Shown: one piece after another, positions 15,054 to 26,390 of the stretch | How positions within the stretch are numbered: position 1 is the stretch's first letter | Layout: each line of letters opens with the position of its first letter | From: Tetranychus cinnabarinus | Taxonomy: Eukaryota; Arthropoda; Arachnida; Trombidiformes; Tetranychidae | Direction of reading: 5' to 3' | Assembly (NCBI GenBank): GCA_022266195.1 | Contig: WHVY01000004.1 | Span: 1,195,501 to 1,259,500, forward strand | DNA: 64,000 bases | Notes under the pieces: generated by a model | The model's database searches: none | What the model was told of the DNA's origin: nothing | Seen by the model: only the letters and a program-made list of their open reading frames with translations | Made by a program: the position numbers and the translations under genes

Positions 15054-15540
15054 GGAAGCATTTCCATACATTGATGATCTCTAATTTAAATTCAGAAATG
15101 AAATTATATTTGTTGAAAAGGTAGAAAAGGAGACTTGATAGGGAATGACCTCCGGTCAAAGTGTCCAATGTAAATGAATTGAAGCTCCAATTGGAAGCAT
15201 TTTCAAGAAAACGATCGGTAACTCCATGATAACTGTAATCAAGTAGGGCAATTGGGTCAATGTGAATGGATCGTTGGACAGCCTTGGATCTCCGTAATGT
15301 TAACAATAAACGATTCTCTGGACATTGGAGAAAGGGTGGAACACTTTGGATATCTGTAACCAGATTGATATTTGGTGGGGCCAAAGTTGACTGATCGGCT
15401 GGGATTATAACTAATTGGGGTTGCTGTTGTTGGCTGTGGTGCTGTTGACTAAACTGGTGTTGCTGTTGCTGTTGTTTACTTATCGATCCACGATTCATAC
15501 GTTTCCGGTTGAATTTCATGCATGTTGTAAAAGGTATCAT
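15054..15540 (-). CDS. cAMP phosphodiesterase, PDE7-like (5' coding exon only)
   Basis: The exon encodes about 162 residues starting at the ATG at 15540. After a short basic segment and a Gln/His-rich tract comes the region leading into the PDE catalytic domain. A stretch reading LLDYSYHGVTDRFLENA, then NWSFNSFTLDTLTGGHSLSSL, then LFYLFNKYNFISEFKL, matches the start of the PDE7 catalytic region (NWNFDIFLFDRLTNGNSLV, then LFxxHGLIxxFxLD). Family knowledge: PDE7 enzymes hydrolyse cAMP using metal-binding His/Asp residues encoded further downstream, which are not in this exon. The reading frame continues past 15054 to 14743, but the consensus gtaagt at 15053-15048 and the loss of family similarity mark the exon end. 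PDE8 or PDE4 are less good matches. The gene is therefore partial in this window. Confidence 0.75.
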
Positions 15541-17644
15541 GTTGATAAATTTTTATAGTGAGGTAGTGTGTTAATGTATATCAAATGTTTGGCGAGGAGA
15601 TCAAGATAATCAATAATGAAGATGAAGATAACTGTAGAGAGGAAGAGAAACAAAGTTTTAGTTTGCATCATCAATTTTAAGGTTTTGTGTAAAATTGCAT
15701 ATGAGAAAGTAAATTACCGAGGCAAAGATGATTTGTTGATGATTTTTTTTTTCTTTTGGTTGATGATAGTTGTGGTGTGGAAATAAAAAGATTAGTTGAT
15801 TATCACAGAAACAGCATCATCACCGAAGAGTTAGATTTTGAAAATCACTGGAAACACAATAAACATTATCGCTGATTATCCTACAATCATCACAGAAACC
15901 AATCAGCAGGTAAACCATTTGCTTCATCATGTTTGCTTGGATTTTGTCCTCAATTTCCTCAGAGTTTCCACTGGTAAGGTAAATCTGGAATATGTAATGT
16001 GCAATATCCGCAAAAACAAAACAAAAACAAAAACCAGGTAAAGGTTGGACAAAAAAGCGCCTTTTGTTTGCTGCTTTATGAACAATGTTGATGGGTTAGT
16101 TGTTGACGAAAATGATGACGATGATGGTGATAATGGTAAAGTTGATCTTGTTGGTGTTGCTGGTGTCGATATTCAATAAAATTAATAATAAAGATGACGA
16201 TGAGAAGGAGATTTTATAATAATGGTAAAAACAGTGGAGAGACAAAAAGACATAAACAATGTGTGAGTGTATCTGTGTGTGTGTTTGTGTGTGTGTGTAC
16301 ATGTATACACATCAACACATCAACCAAAACAACAACAACAACACAACAGCTACATCACCATTAACAATCAATCACACGCCGGAAGGAGCAATCAACTTTT
16401 TTTTGAAAAAAAACTCAGTGAATATTTTCATTCTCTCTTTCACAGCACAGAGTATAATATACTTCTAACTTTTGTCTTCACTCAATCTCTCTTATACTTC
16501 TCTCGCACTCTCTTCCATAATCAGCTGGTATTACTGGCTTACAATACACATACTCTAAAGATGAAGAAGGAGTAAAGTGGAGAACTGATGTTAGATAGAA
16601 AGGCAGGGAAGAGAGGAAAGAATAGGTAGAAAGGAAAAAAGTAAAGAGTAAAATGAAATAACAGAGATACTAACCGAAATTGGGTTCCTTTATCTTGTTC
16701 AGTGTGTTGTCAGTAGCTTGGAAAGGATTCCTTAAACTCTTCCACTTTTTGTTTCACCTTTTTCCTCTTTCTTTTTCAATTTTAACGATCAGAAATTTGC
16801 TGCGATTATCCTGAATACTCTTTGCCTAAACGAAACCATGATTGGTAAAGGTGAGGAGTACAATTCATAATATAAATTGTTGAGATGTTGATGCTAATCA
16901 TTTTTCATTTGTGATCCGCCAAATGAAGAGTCAGTAAAAAATTGATCACAACATTGAGTAGCATCAAACTGTAAATAATAGCAACTGATACCGTTTTGGT
17001 TAGCATCTCTTGCTATTTCATTTGCTACCATGAAAAGGATTGCAAGCCTTCAATCTGTCAAGGGTAAGCTAGCTAATCACAAGTCTAGATCAAGTTTAGT
17101 TAGTTTATTAGATGGATTAAAATTTAATCTTGGGCCAATAACTCGATCACTATTTGTGATTAATTAAAATACGTTCTTTATTTTGTACGCTAGATGGCAT
17201 TGAGTGAATCACAAATGAAAACATTTTAACAATTAAGCGTCATCTAGGGTCTGCAATCGAGCTTAAAAATCACCTTTAATTACTCAAATGAAAAGGTTCA
17301 TTTACATTCATGTTTTCAGCTTGAATAATGAACTTATCAAGCTACCGAAAATAAATATACAGTATGAATTGAAATGGAATAATAAAGTTTTAATGATTGA
17401 TGTAAAATAACGCAAACTTTCAGACTGTTTTGGTCATTGAAAATTGGGATAATTATAAATGAATTTTAGGATGAATTTGAGGCTTTGTCTTTAATCAATT
17501 GATTTAACGACTTATTTTTTGTTCATGTTTAATATTTGTACGCAAAGCTTGATCGATAAATAGCCCTTTTAATTAAACTTTGGATTTTTTGGTGGTTTCT
17601 CAATTTGTTCTGCTGATTTTGAATTCAACAATTAGATAATGAGA
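15541..17644. other. Intergenic / 5' flank of PDE7-like gene
   Basis: Upstream of the PDE7-like exon. It is AT-rich, with a TG-rich simple-sequence tract near 16.26-16.31 kb and CT-rich runs near 16.4-16.5 kb that could belong to a promoter or 5' UTR. The left part could also include 3' sequence of the neighbouring TMBIM gene. No gene is supported. Confidence 0.4.
16257..16312. repeat. TG/GT simple-sequence tract
   Basis: An imperfect run of tg/gt dinucleotides interrupted by a few other bases, followed by CAA repeats near 16.33 kb. A typical microsatellite. Confidence 0.7.
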
Positions 17645-18379
17645 TTAACTTCTAGTAGCTATGTCAAGGAGTTGCAGAATGTGGATGAAAATATTGATGA
17701 TATCGACATATAATGTGATTGCTCCAAGAATATAGTCTTCTGGTGAGAATTGAAGCTTGTGATTTCCTCCGACAATCATTTGCGTATCAACAACCAAATA
17801 TGCTGAGAATAGAAGAGCTCCGAGTGCCGAGTAAATAAGCATCATAGTTTTACCCTTGATGAATATCATGAGAATACCGAATAACATGAATACCATGAGA
17901 CAGACGAATAGGATTCCATTAAACGCTGTGAAATCGACTTTCGTTTGGAAAGCAAATAGCGTTAGCGATATAACAATCACAGCAGTTATTGCAACGGCAT
18001 ATAATACAATTTCTGTTCCTCTGAAAACCGTGGTGAAACCAATCATAACCGATTCAGCTAATGTAAATATGCCAAGGCATACTAAATTAGACGGATATGT
18101 TCGATGAACTCCACAGCATGCCAATGTTATCAATGAGACGAGAGAAAAGCCAAGGGCCACAAAGAGCATCCATGAATTCCTCACAGCAAAGCCTTTAACT
18201 TCATCAGATAATGTGAACGCAAGAACAAAGCCCATGGTAATAGCTAATTGCAAACTTAATATTCCGTAAACCTTGCGAATGAAAGCAAGTCGAACTGATT
18301 TGTTGGAGAAAGCATCAAATTGATCCATGTTTGGTTGCTGAATACCAGCTTCCATGGAGTCATTATAATTAGCATACAT
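17645..18379 (-). CDS. Lifeguard/TMBIM (Bax inhibitor-1 superfamily) membrane protein
   Basis: A single-exon CDS of 244 residues. A short N-terminal tail is followed by about seven hydrophobic segments. Diagnostic stretches are VRLAFIRKVYGILSLQL at the first membrane segment, YPSNLVCLGIFTLAESVMIG in the middle, and the C-terminal block SPEDYILGAITLYVDIINIF, which carries the conserved Asp residues of the family's pH-sensing site. The spacing and the 'GALLFSAYLVVDTQ' motif fit the GRINA/FAIM2 (Lifeguard 1-2) side better than TMBIM4. Known family role: calcium-leak and anti-apoptotic proteins of Golgi/ER membranes. Just upstream, an acceptor (tgtctag at about 18404) and candidate donors near 19.1 and 19.25 kb suggest one or more 5' UTR introns. 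The exact family member is uncertain. Confidence 0.9.
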   Translation of the reverse strand: MYANYNDSMEAGIQQPNMDQFDAFSNKSVRLAFIRKVYGILSLQLAITMGFVLAFTLSDEVKGFAVRNSWMLFVALGFSLVSLITLACCGVHRTYPSNLVCLGIFTLAESVMIGFTTVFRGTEIVLYAVAITAVIVISLTLFAFQTKVDFTAFNGILFVCLMVFMLFGILMIFIKGKTMMLIYSALGALLFSAYLVVDTQMIVGGNHKLQFSPEDYILGAITLYVDIINIFIHILQLLDIATRS

Positions 18380-20431
18380 CTCAGAGTGTTTTATGGGTTA
18401 ACCTAGACAATATATAAGAAGAAAACACAGGTAATCAGAATAAAGATAATATTGGTGGTGAAAATCAATGAGTTGACAAGTGTTGAAAGAGTTTAAGCAT
18501 AGATAACGCATGTCAAGATAATCTCGGAACCAGAAATAATAAAAAAATTCATTAAATTGATATTAAGTCCAGCCCAATCGGTGACAGTTAGCGGCAATAC
18601 GTCAATTCGCTTTCTCAATTGCAAAGTCCACGCTTGCTAAGCCTACATGCAAGCTGCTGAAAATTTTGGGTTTAGTTGGAACAATTAGGATCATACATGC
18701 ATTTGCTTAGGTTATTTCATACTAGGCTAGGTTAAATGAGTTTAAGTTTAATCAGATTTGATTGGGTTGGCATGGAATATGTTAACCGCTAGAGCTGGGA
18801 CTTTTACTTGAGGCAATTGAGACTTTGTGAGCTGACGTATTCCCTTTAACTGTTGCCGATTTTGGTCAAAAAAATCTAAAATTGGATTTCATATTGGGTT
18901 AATGACATGTCATAAAATTCATGACGAGAATGGAACACTATTCTTGATCTTGATCCAAATAACATATCTGTTATTAAAACTTAAGTTAATATTTATCAAT
19001 AACAATAAATACATAAATAATCTAAATACAAATAAAAAACAAATTAATGCAAGTTTAGAGAGCAATAATATTAGGCGAATGAGTAAGAGAAATAAAGACT
19101 TACGTTTAGACAGATTGATTTCCGGGTTAAACAGTGGCTGAAACAAGATGAAATGAAACTGAAATTTGACAAGAGGATGATACAAAAGAGATTAATTAGG
19201 GTTGACTGATGAAAAAATACAAAATTAAAATCAAAATTCAGATAAACTCACCTAAATAATTAAGTGACAGTGTAACCTATAAATATGCTGAAACGAAATG
19301 AAAATGTATAAAATACAAACACAAACACAAAAACTTAATCTTTTCTCAATAAGGTGTCGCTGTTCATCCAAGCAATCTTATTTAATAAACTGGTTGTTCA
19401 AATTCTTGATTATCTGATGGACAGACTTCATGTGAGTGGACAAATTTTATTAAAAAAATACTAAAATGGATCTGACTTGCAGTAGTCTGACCCATGAAAA
19501 ATTCAAACACTCCGCAAATGTAAGGAGCGACTAATCAAACCTTCATTGGATAATGGAGTTGAATGAAAATTCTGAGTTTCCTAAAATTAATAAAACTAAT
19601 TTCTGTTGAATTTTAGATTGATAAAGATTAAGATTACGATTAATGTAATTCACAAGCCATCCAAAAGCATTCAAACGAGATCTTCCAAATTCATAACATG
19701 ATACATAATACTTATTTATTTACTAATCGTTTACTTTATCATTGATTTTACCAAAAATTCAAAACAAGTTAGGCAAATAAACTTATCATAATCTTCTTCC
19801 TCACACGACAATATTCAACATTTTGAATTGTTACAGATTTTTCTTGCAATAAATTGATTAAGCTCGTGGTTTCCATGAACACAACTAATAATTGATTTAT
19901 TGTATATTAACTATTCTAATTTTCAAACAATTAAATATTGAAATAAAACGTCTGCAAAACTATTGCTGTACACTGGAATCACATTCGTAAAAATCGCAAT
20001 AGTTGATTCATGTTGACCCAATAATTCAAAAATCAATTTAGCAATCAAATTTTAATGAAAAACAATACAATCATCATATATAATAAAAGGAGAAAATCAT
20101 TACAATTTATTTTCTTAAACTAAAAAACAATCGAAAGGTAGAAACGAGTATCTTTTCAAAACTCGCATGTCAACTCAATTTACTTTCGCATATTTAACTA
20201 AATAGGTTTATCGATTTTATTTGTTTGTGTTAAAACAATCAATCCATAATTTATGGCAAAAAAGTTAACTTTTACACAATTTATGGCAGTAAACAGATTT
20301 ATAAAGGATAAATCGCATAAAAAATCATCATGATAAGTCCAGGTTGTTTTTTCTTTGCTTTTAAAAGTAAAGATTGGAATAAAAAAAATTCACATTAGAT
20401 TCGCATTTGATGAGAAATCTTTTGGATTTGA
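18380..20431. other. Gene-free stretch: TMBIM 5' region and VPS33B 3' flank
   Basis: Contains likely 5' UTR and promoter of the TMBIM gene (donor-like gtgagt and gtaagt on the minus strand near 19.25 and 19.1 kb). The right part is probably 3' UTR/intergenic sequence of VPS33B. No supported coding sequence. Confidence 0.4.
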
Positions 20432-22893
20432 TTATGGAGCCATTAGGTTGGTTAGAAATTTATCCCCATTAACCATGTTAGTGGTTAGAATGATAAGATC
20501 AAAATTTTTCTGTTGACTTAAAAATCTAAGAGCAGAAACTTCGGCATAAGTTATTCCACCAATCATTAGAACAGCGATAACAGGTTTAGCTCCGCCGGTT
20601 GTTTTTTCGGTAAACGATGAAGTAGTTATAAATTTGGATAAAGGAGAAAGCTGCTCTTTCAAGGATACCCAGGAACCATTTAAAACACTTTCGGTGATAC
20701 GGTAAACGATTGGAACAAAATTACCACCGAAAACAAAACTAGCGTCTTTTGAGTTGGCTTCAGCTGATGGTTCAGGAGTGAGATTAAATTTTCTTACCAA
20801 ATTACGAAGTTGAGATCGCTTAGGAAGAGCAGACATTGCAGCAGCCTTACTCTGGTTAATTACATTGGTCATTGATGTGTTGGGACTTGACAGAAGGCTT
20901 TTATTTCCTTGTCTATATAGTAATTTAAGTCTGTTCAGATTGCAAATAGTAATCAAGTGTTGATGGCCATAACTGTGAAGAAACAGTTTCATTAGTTGAT
21001 GGTAATCTTTATAAGCTATTCCATCGTTGCTCAGGGAAAGAAGGCACAATAATCTCAAAGCAATGAGAGGAGATTTTTGACAGATAATCAACTCTTCCAA
21101 CTGATTTACACAATCACGATATTCAGCTCCTTCCATGATGTTACGTTCAAGAGTCAATAGCCGTCCGAATTCATTCTCTTTCTTTTTTTCCATTATGATT
21201 TCACACAATGAAATATCTACCAAAGAAGGATTACACCAAAATTAGGTTATAAATATGGATACAACATGTAAGATTAGAATGGTCAAGGGGAACTTACGAA
21301 GCTTAAGAGCTCTTTGTGAGGCTTTTTTGTTCTTCAGCTCTTTTTGGATAAAATCTTTCATCTCTTGAATGCTCATCTCTTGACTTTTCGGCATGTTATC
21401 TTTCAATTCTGCAGCAATTCGTTTGAGATCAGCCGATGCAATGGACAGATGGCTGTCCCTAATATGTTTAAATATTGGATCTGAGCTTTGAGCTAAATAT
21501 TTGCGCAATTGAACACCTTCTTTGGCAGCAATATCACTTGGTATTTCAATTTTAGCTGTTGAAATGTTTGAAATAGAGAGTCACGTTAAGTTTTTGTGCT
21601 ATTTGATTGGTCAAGTTGGTAAATTACCACATTTAATTTGAAAAGTCTCATCTAATAATCCTTGATAATTTAAAGATGAGAGAAGGAGAGAATAATAGTC
21701 GACTTCTCGATCGATTGCAATAAGATGATCAATTTTAGGACGTGCAACTCCATTAGCCAAGCCATGAACGTCGGACAATTTAAATGCCATATGAGTTGCT
21801 TTACCGACTCCAGTAAACTTTGCACATCCACCAAGAATAGAAAAGAGCTGCTGAATAGCTCTTGAAATATTTGATATTGCAGTTTGGTTTTTTCTCTGCG
21901 AAAAATATCAAAATACAGTTAGACTCAAATATATTAGCACAATAGTAATGGATGAACTAAAATAAACTTACAAGATAGAGCATATCATGTATACTTTCTT
22001 GTTCTAATGAAAAAAGGTCAGTATCAAGTGGAATAAAACTCAATGGAAGTTCCAAAATATGAACGTAACCATAAACTCCTTGCTCTTCGAGTAAGAGATC
22101 GCATACTTTAGTCTAAAAAATGAGAATACCAATAAGAGTAAATTAAGATTTTTTCAGAAAGTTGCAATAGACGATTATAACAAATGGAGACTTACAATTT
22201 TTGGAACAAAAGCAATCCAATATTTGGCTGTTGGTCTTTGATTTTTCTCAGCATTTATCTGATTGCAAATAATACGAGTAGATGCTGCATCATTATTAGC
22301 AATAAATAGACGCCTGAAAATAAAATAAATAAATTAGTAAAATTAATAGTTAAGGCTCGGAATTACTCTGGAGTTACACAAGGAAATTAATTTCTTTTTG
22401 TAAAACTGACTTATTCAAGGATAAATTTTAAGGTATAGTTTTTAAAGAGTGGTCCTCTAAGAGTAATTCATTTGCATGGTTAGAATTTAATTTGCACCTT
22501 TCCAAGACACCATCAGTGGGACCATCTTCCAATTTGAATATTTTTCTGACACCTTTTTCCTGTAAAGAAAATTGAACAAAGAATTGTGAAGCTTTAGCTA
22601 TTGTTAATTGAAGCTAAAATTTCAAGTCATAAATGATTTTGAATGGAAAATACCTTTAACTTGGAAAAATTTATGATCATATCAAACGGTTGTATAAGGC
22701 TAGGACTAATAACAAGATCTTTCTGTTCACCAGATACCTGTAGATGACAAAATAAAAATGACATTAATAAATTTGGAGAGATTTCACGCAAAAAAAAACT
22801 TACTTGCTCAAGTAAATTCAGTAAAGCTGAAGCAGAAAAGGATTTAAATAAGGAGGGAACTGATCCTTCCTGGTATTCTAGAGGGTCAAACAT
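20432..22893 (-). CDS. VPS33B: Vacuolar protein sorting-associated protein 33B (Sec1/Munc18 family)
   Basis: Eight exons, all with GT-AG borders and matching phases: 22893-22804, 22737-22654, 22559-22498, 22313-22196, 22112-21972, 21895-21628, 21555-21298 and 21216-20432, giving 601 residues (human VPS33B is 617). The start is the ATG at 22893, beginning MFDPLEYQ. Diagnostic blocks: IICNQINAEK and YWIAFVP, EEQGVYGYVHI, HLIAIDREVDYYSLLLS with QGLLDETFQIKC, MKDFIQKELK, LKRSQ-like KRSQLRNLVRKFNL and FVFGGNFVPI. These fit VPS33B rather than VPS33A. Family role: an SM protein that partners VIPAS39 (CHEVI complex) in endosome-lysosome and apical trafficking. The first ATG is only 118 bases downstream of the VHL stop on the same strand, a very tight tail-to-head arrangement. 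Confidence 0.93.
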
Positions 22894-23011
22894 TATAACA
22901 AATAATAGGTAAAAAAGAAGGCCAAAATCCAAAACTGGGAAAATGCAAATTCAAAATATTGGGTAAAAAATAATTTAAAGTATAAATATCAAACTAAAAA
23001 CACTATTGGTG

Positions 23012-23464
23012 TTATAAAGCAACGCAGCGTTTCAAGAATATTTCATAGCCTGTTTTCAATTCCAAAGGTAAATCGAATTGTTCTAAATTTTCCGTTTTCC
23101 TCTTCAATGCAAGTGTTCTTTTCAATGCCAGAAAACAAATGTCACGAAGATTTTCGATTGGATTGGTGATAAATACAGGTTTTCTAGTGGTTGGCTTGTA
23201 CGTTTTAGGTAGTAAGACTTTCTTTGGATAACCTGGTGTTCCTTCAAAAACAGCTAACTGTCTCTTGGTACGAGATTCTCGGAATATCCAAGGATGCGTT
23301 TCAAATGTGTCGACGTCTATACGTGTTCCTCCCACCAATGTTGCATATATTTGTTCATTCCCTTGATAATCAATCCATATCAAATCAACCGGATAGGTTG
23401 TTAAATTAAAAATATTGAGGAAAACTCTTTTATTTGCTTCCTTAGAGGAGAGCTTTATGGCCAT
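23012..23464 (-). CDS. VHL: von Hippel-Lindau protein (E3 ligase substrate receptor)
   Basis: A single-exon CDS of 150 residues. The beta domain is recognisable: VFLNIFNLTTYPVDLIWIDY, then YATLVGGTRIDVDTFETHPW, matching the human region around PYPTL and HSYRGHLWLF. Pocket residues that bind hydroxyproline in HIF-alpha appear kept: Tyr40, His57 and Trp59 (human Tyr98, His115, Trp117), with Ser111 replaced by Thr53. A C-terminal alpha domain with an elongin-C box (LRDICFLAL, residues 106-114) follows. Known role: substrate receptor of the elongin B/C-CUL2 ubiquitin ligase that degrades prolyl-hydroxylated HIF. The human acidic N-terminal repeat is absent, as expected for invertebrates. It lies directly upstream of VPS33B on the same strand. 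Confidence 0.92.
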   Translation of the reverse strand: MAIKLSSKEANKRVFLNIFNLTTYPVDLIWIDYQGNEQIYATLVGGTRIDVDTFETHPWIFRESRTKRQLAVFEGTPGYPKKVLLPKTYKPTTRKPVFITNPIENLRDICFLALKRTLALKRKTENLEQFDLPLELKTGYEIFLKRCVAL

Positions 23465-23776
23465 TACCGATCAATACAAATTATAAGAATAAAACAGTTT
23501 ACACATTTGATAGTAAATCAGGTTATAAATGTAATTTTATGTAAAACACTAAGGTAAAATGAGAAACAAACAGCAGAGAGCAAATAGAGGGAAAGAGGAA
23601 GGAGAAGATTGAACAAAAATCAGGTGAATTTTTGGGTTAAATTTGAAGTAAAAATTAAAAATGTTTTTTGAAATTAAACAAAAATTTATGATAATTTGAC
23701 TAAATGAAGTGAGTTGAGTTTATATATGAATTTGTATCAACAAATGTCCGATATATCGACAAATACTCGACATCAG

Positions 23777-23784
23777 TATCGATA
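23777..23784. promoter_or_regulatory. TATCGATA (DRE-like) site upstream of VHL
   Basis: A perfect TATCGATA palindrome about 310 bases upstream of the VHL start, within a cluster of atatcgac/atcgat variants (23751-23806). In Drosophila this is the DREF-bound core promoter element of housekeeping genes. Use here is inferred. Confidence 0.4.
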
Positions 23785-24355
23785 TTTGTGATAAAAGATC
23801 GATTCACAATTGAAACAAAAAATCATAATTTCGTGTCCATATCGTTATCTTAAAGTCGTAAAACCAAGATTATTTGTTGATTTGCTATTTTAATTTATTG
23901 ACAATTTGAATATTCAAATAAAATCGATCTTAAATCAAACGTTAAAATTTGATTGTTTCAAAGCTTCATATCAAAAGATCTTGCTCCATCTAACGAGAAC
24001 CAGATTTACAATTGTTAGTGAAAAACTTATTGAAATAATTTGAAAAAATGATCAATTTACTAGACACATTTTTTCATTAAATGTTCAACAATTTATCAAT
24101 TTACATATTAATTAGTTTGAAGATCTTTTTGCTTCAAAACGGACAAATTGTGCAAATTTTTTGATGCAATGACTTTAGCTTGAAATTACTTGTGATGGAG
24201 TGAAAATATCCGACTGACAGATACGATAGAGACAACAATTGAATTAAAGATTATTTAAGATGTAGTCAGATGTTATCAAGAAAAGTAAGGTAAAAAGAAC
24301 AATTAAGGTCAAAAGATCTAATAACAGTATGAGTAAATTACATGGATAACAACAA

Positions 24356-24700
24356 ATGGATAACCAAACTGATATTGATGTTAACGAATGTGACTCAAAT
24401 CCGTGTTTAAACAATGGAACCTGCACTGATTTGTTTAAAAATTATACGTGTACATGTATAGTTGGATTTACTGGACCAAATTGTGGGTCAATCAACGAGC
24501 TTGATAAAGCTTTGATGAATTTATTTCACATTTTTATCATAACAATCGTTTCAATGGTCAGTTTTAGTTATGTGGTAAGTGTTTTGGCATTCATTTTTGT
24601 GAGGAAGACACCCAATGAGGATAGAAGCTTCCAATCAATAGCAATGCCTGTTCATAACCAAGATGAACCTTCAACAACCAATTCAAAGACCGACACATGA
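24356..24700 (+). CDS. Small EGF-like domain protein with one membrane segment (ends unsure)
   Basis: A 114-residue ORF with one calcium-binding EGF-like module: DIDVNECDSNPCLNNGTC, then the C-x-C and GFTGPNC signature (residues 6-43). A hydrophobic segment (about 58-81, LFHIFIITIVSMVSFSYVVSVLAF) precedes a basic stop-transfer stretch and a Ser/Thr-rich tail. The ATG at 24356 lies just before the EGF module and there is no signal peptide, so an upstream exon with a signal sequence is likely. I found none in the preceding 300 bases. It could be the last exon of a larger receptor, a small EGF-family ligand precursor, or a broken copy. The family is not recognised beyond EGF. Confidence 0.55.
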   Translation: MDNQTDIDVNECDSNPCLNNGTCTDLFKNYTCTCIVGFTGPNCGSINELDKALMNLFHIFIITIVSMVSFSYVVSVLAFIFVRKTPNEDRSFQSIAMPVHNQDEPSTTNSKTDT

Positions 24701-26390
24701 AATGGTACAAATAAGATCACAATGTTTTCCGTTCAAAGGAGCTTCAAAAAAAGAGGATCTAATCATCATGAAAATATTCTCAAAATTCCTTGATGATTAT
24801 GCTTTTTTGGAAACAAACTAAATTCTTATATTTATGTGTGACTATTAAATTGATTGTTATTTAGCATTCAGATTACTTTAAGTGTGAAAATGCTCGCATT
24901 CGTTTGAATACGGTATCCGGTGGGGCTCGTGAATGTGCATCCATGCATCTTATATGCCCAAACCTACGTTCATCGTCCACTTTCATCAATCCTAAATCAA
25001 ACGGTAAAATTTTATCGATATGATGTAAATACAGGGTGTTAGAAAATCAACTAGACCTTTTTGCGCTTCAATATTTTTCGAACCAAGCAGAGTAAACAGA
25101 CTTGTGATATATTGTTAGAATCGTCTTTGACTAGAAAAAATATTAGAATGGAAAAAAGAACTTTCGCATAACTTTAGCTTTCAAAAATGGACGAAAACTA
25201 AATTTTTTTCTCTTTTGGTTTTTCGAATTTTTCACTGATTTCGAACTCGAATTTTTCTTACTTTTTAGGTTCAAAAGAATCTTGAATGCATGTCGACAAA
25301 TATGCTTTAACTTTTTATTTCAATTAATTATCCAGCAAAAATTTTCCCTATTATTGAATTTTCATCCCATAGTAAAAATAACCAAAATTTCTTAAAATTT
25401 CACCTAAAATTTTCCCAATTTTTTTGCATCGTCTGGGATTGGTAGTTCGGCCTAGAATTTTCCTTTTTGAAAATGAACGGAATTTTTTAAGTTAGACTTT
25501 CAGCTTTCTAATGATACCAAAAACAAAAAAAATGGCCCAGCAATTTCGAAGTTATTATCATTCAAACAGGTCTAGTTGATTTTCTAACACCCCGTACTTG
25601 TATGAGCATCACTAATAAGAAATTAGAGTGAAATTGCGTTATGAAGGTATTTAATTCACAAATGTTAATATTGTCAGGATTTATGTTGAATCTATCTTGT
25701 TGTTTGGTTAACTGTGAATTAATAAAGCATAAAACGATATTTTGATAAAATTTTCAACCATTTAACAGGACAAATTGAAATGGCATGGAAAAGAAAGGTT
25801 GACATAATGTGAACAGTGGACGGAAAAAGTATTACAATTCAAATGGCTGAACTTTGTTTGATACAAAGGCATTGTACAAAAAATGGATTAAGAATAAATA
25901 AAATATATATTATTTACAACAAAAACGTATGTTTAGCAACATACATAACCAAATAGTTAACAATTAAAGGTTTAAGGCTATGTTTGATAATAATTTTTCT
26001 CTAACAATGTTAATTTTACACCCTTTTCTTTACATATCGAAACATTTTGTTTTTTTCTGTTGAAAGGCATTTCTAGGAATTTGCTATTGATTTTTAAATC
26101 TATAATAATGTTATATTCTGATAAACAAAAAACATCAAACATATTAAAACCAAATGATTATTATGTTATAACATTGAACATAGAAAAACAAAAAATATTG
26201 CATATTTTTTATGGCAAAGATGGATGAAAGATGATAATCAGAGTCAAAAAAGAGTATGGAAAATTAAGAATGCATATTGCTTATTAGATCATAACTAAAT
26301 GATCAAGAACGAGTGAAACTCAAATATCGACAGCGTTCTGATCAATAGACATGAACACTTGAGCATCCTAAGTAAACCAAGCAATTTCAG
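24701..26390. other. Intergenic with one miniature transposon
   Basis: Contains the inverted-repeat element at 25032-25594. The right part is likely 3' UTR of the minus-strand coiled-coil gene (its stop is at 26391). No other coding sequence is supported. Confidence 0.4.
25032..25594. mobile_element. Miniature inverted-repeat element flanked by TA
   Basis: Terminal inverted repeats of about 27 bases (left begins cagggtgttagaaaatc; right arm is its reverse complement with one mismatch, ending ttctaacaccccg). A TA sits on each side (25030-25031 and 25595-25596), as for Tc1/mariner-type target duplication. The 563-base body has no transposase ORF, so it is non-autonomous. Confidence 0.75.

Noticed and set aside
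16096..16575. ORFs around the TG repeat
   Set aside because: His/Thr and Cys/Val repeats are translations of simple sequence.
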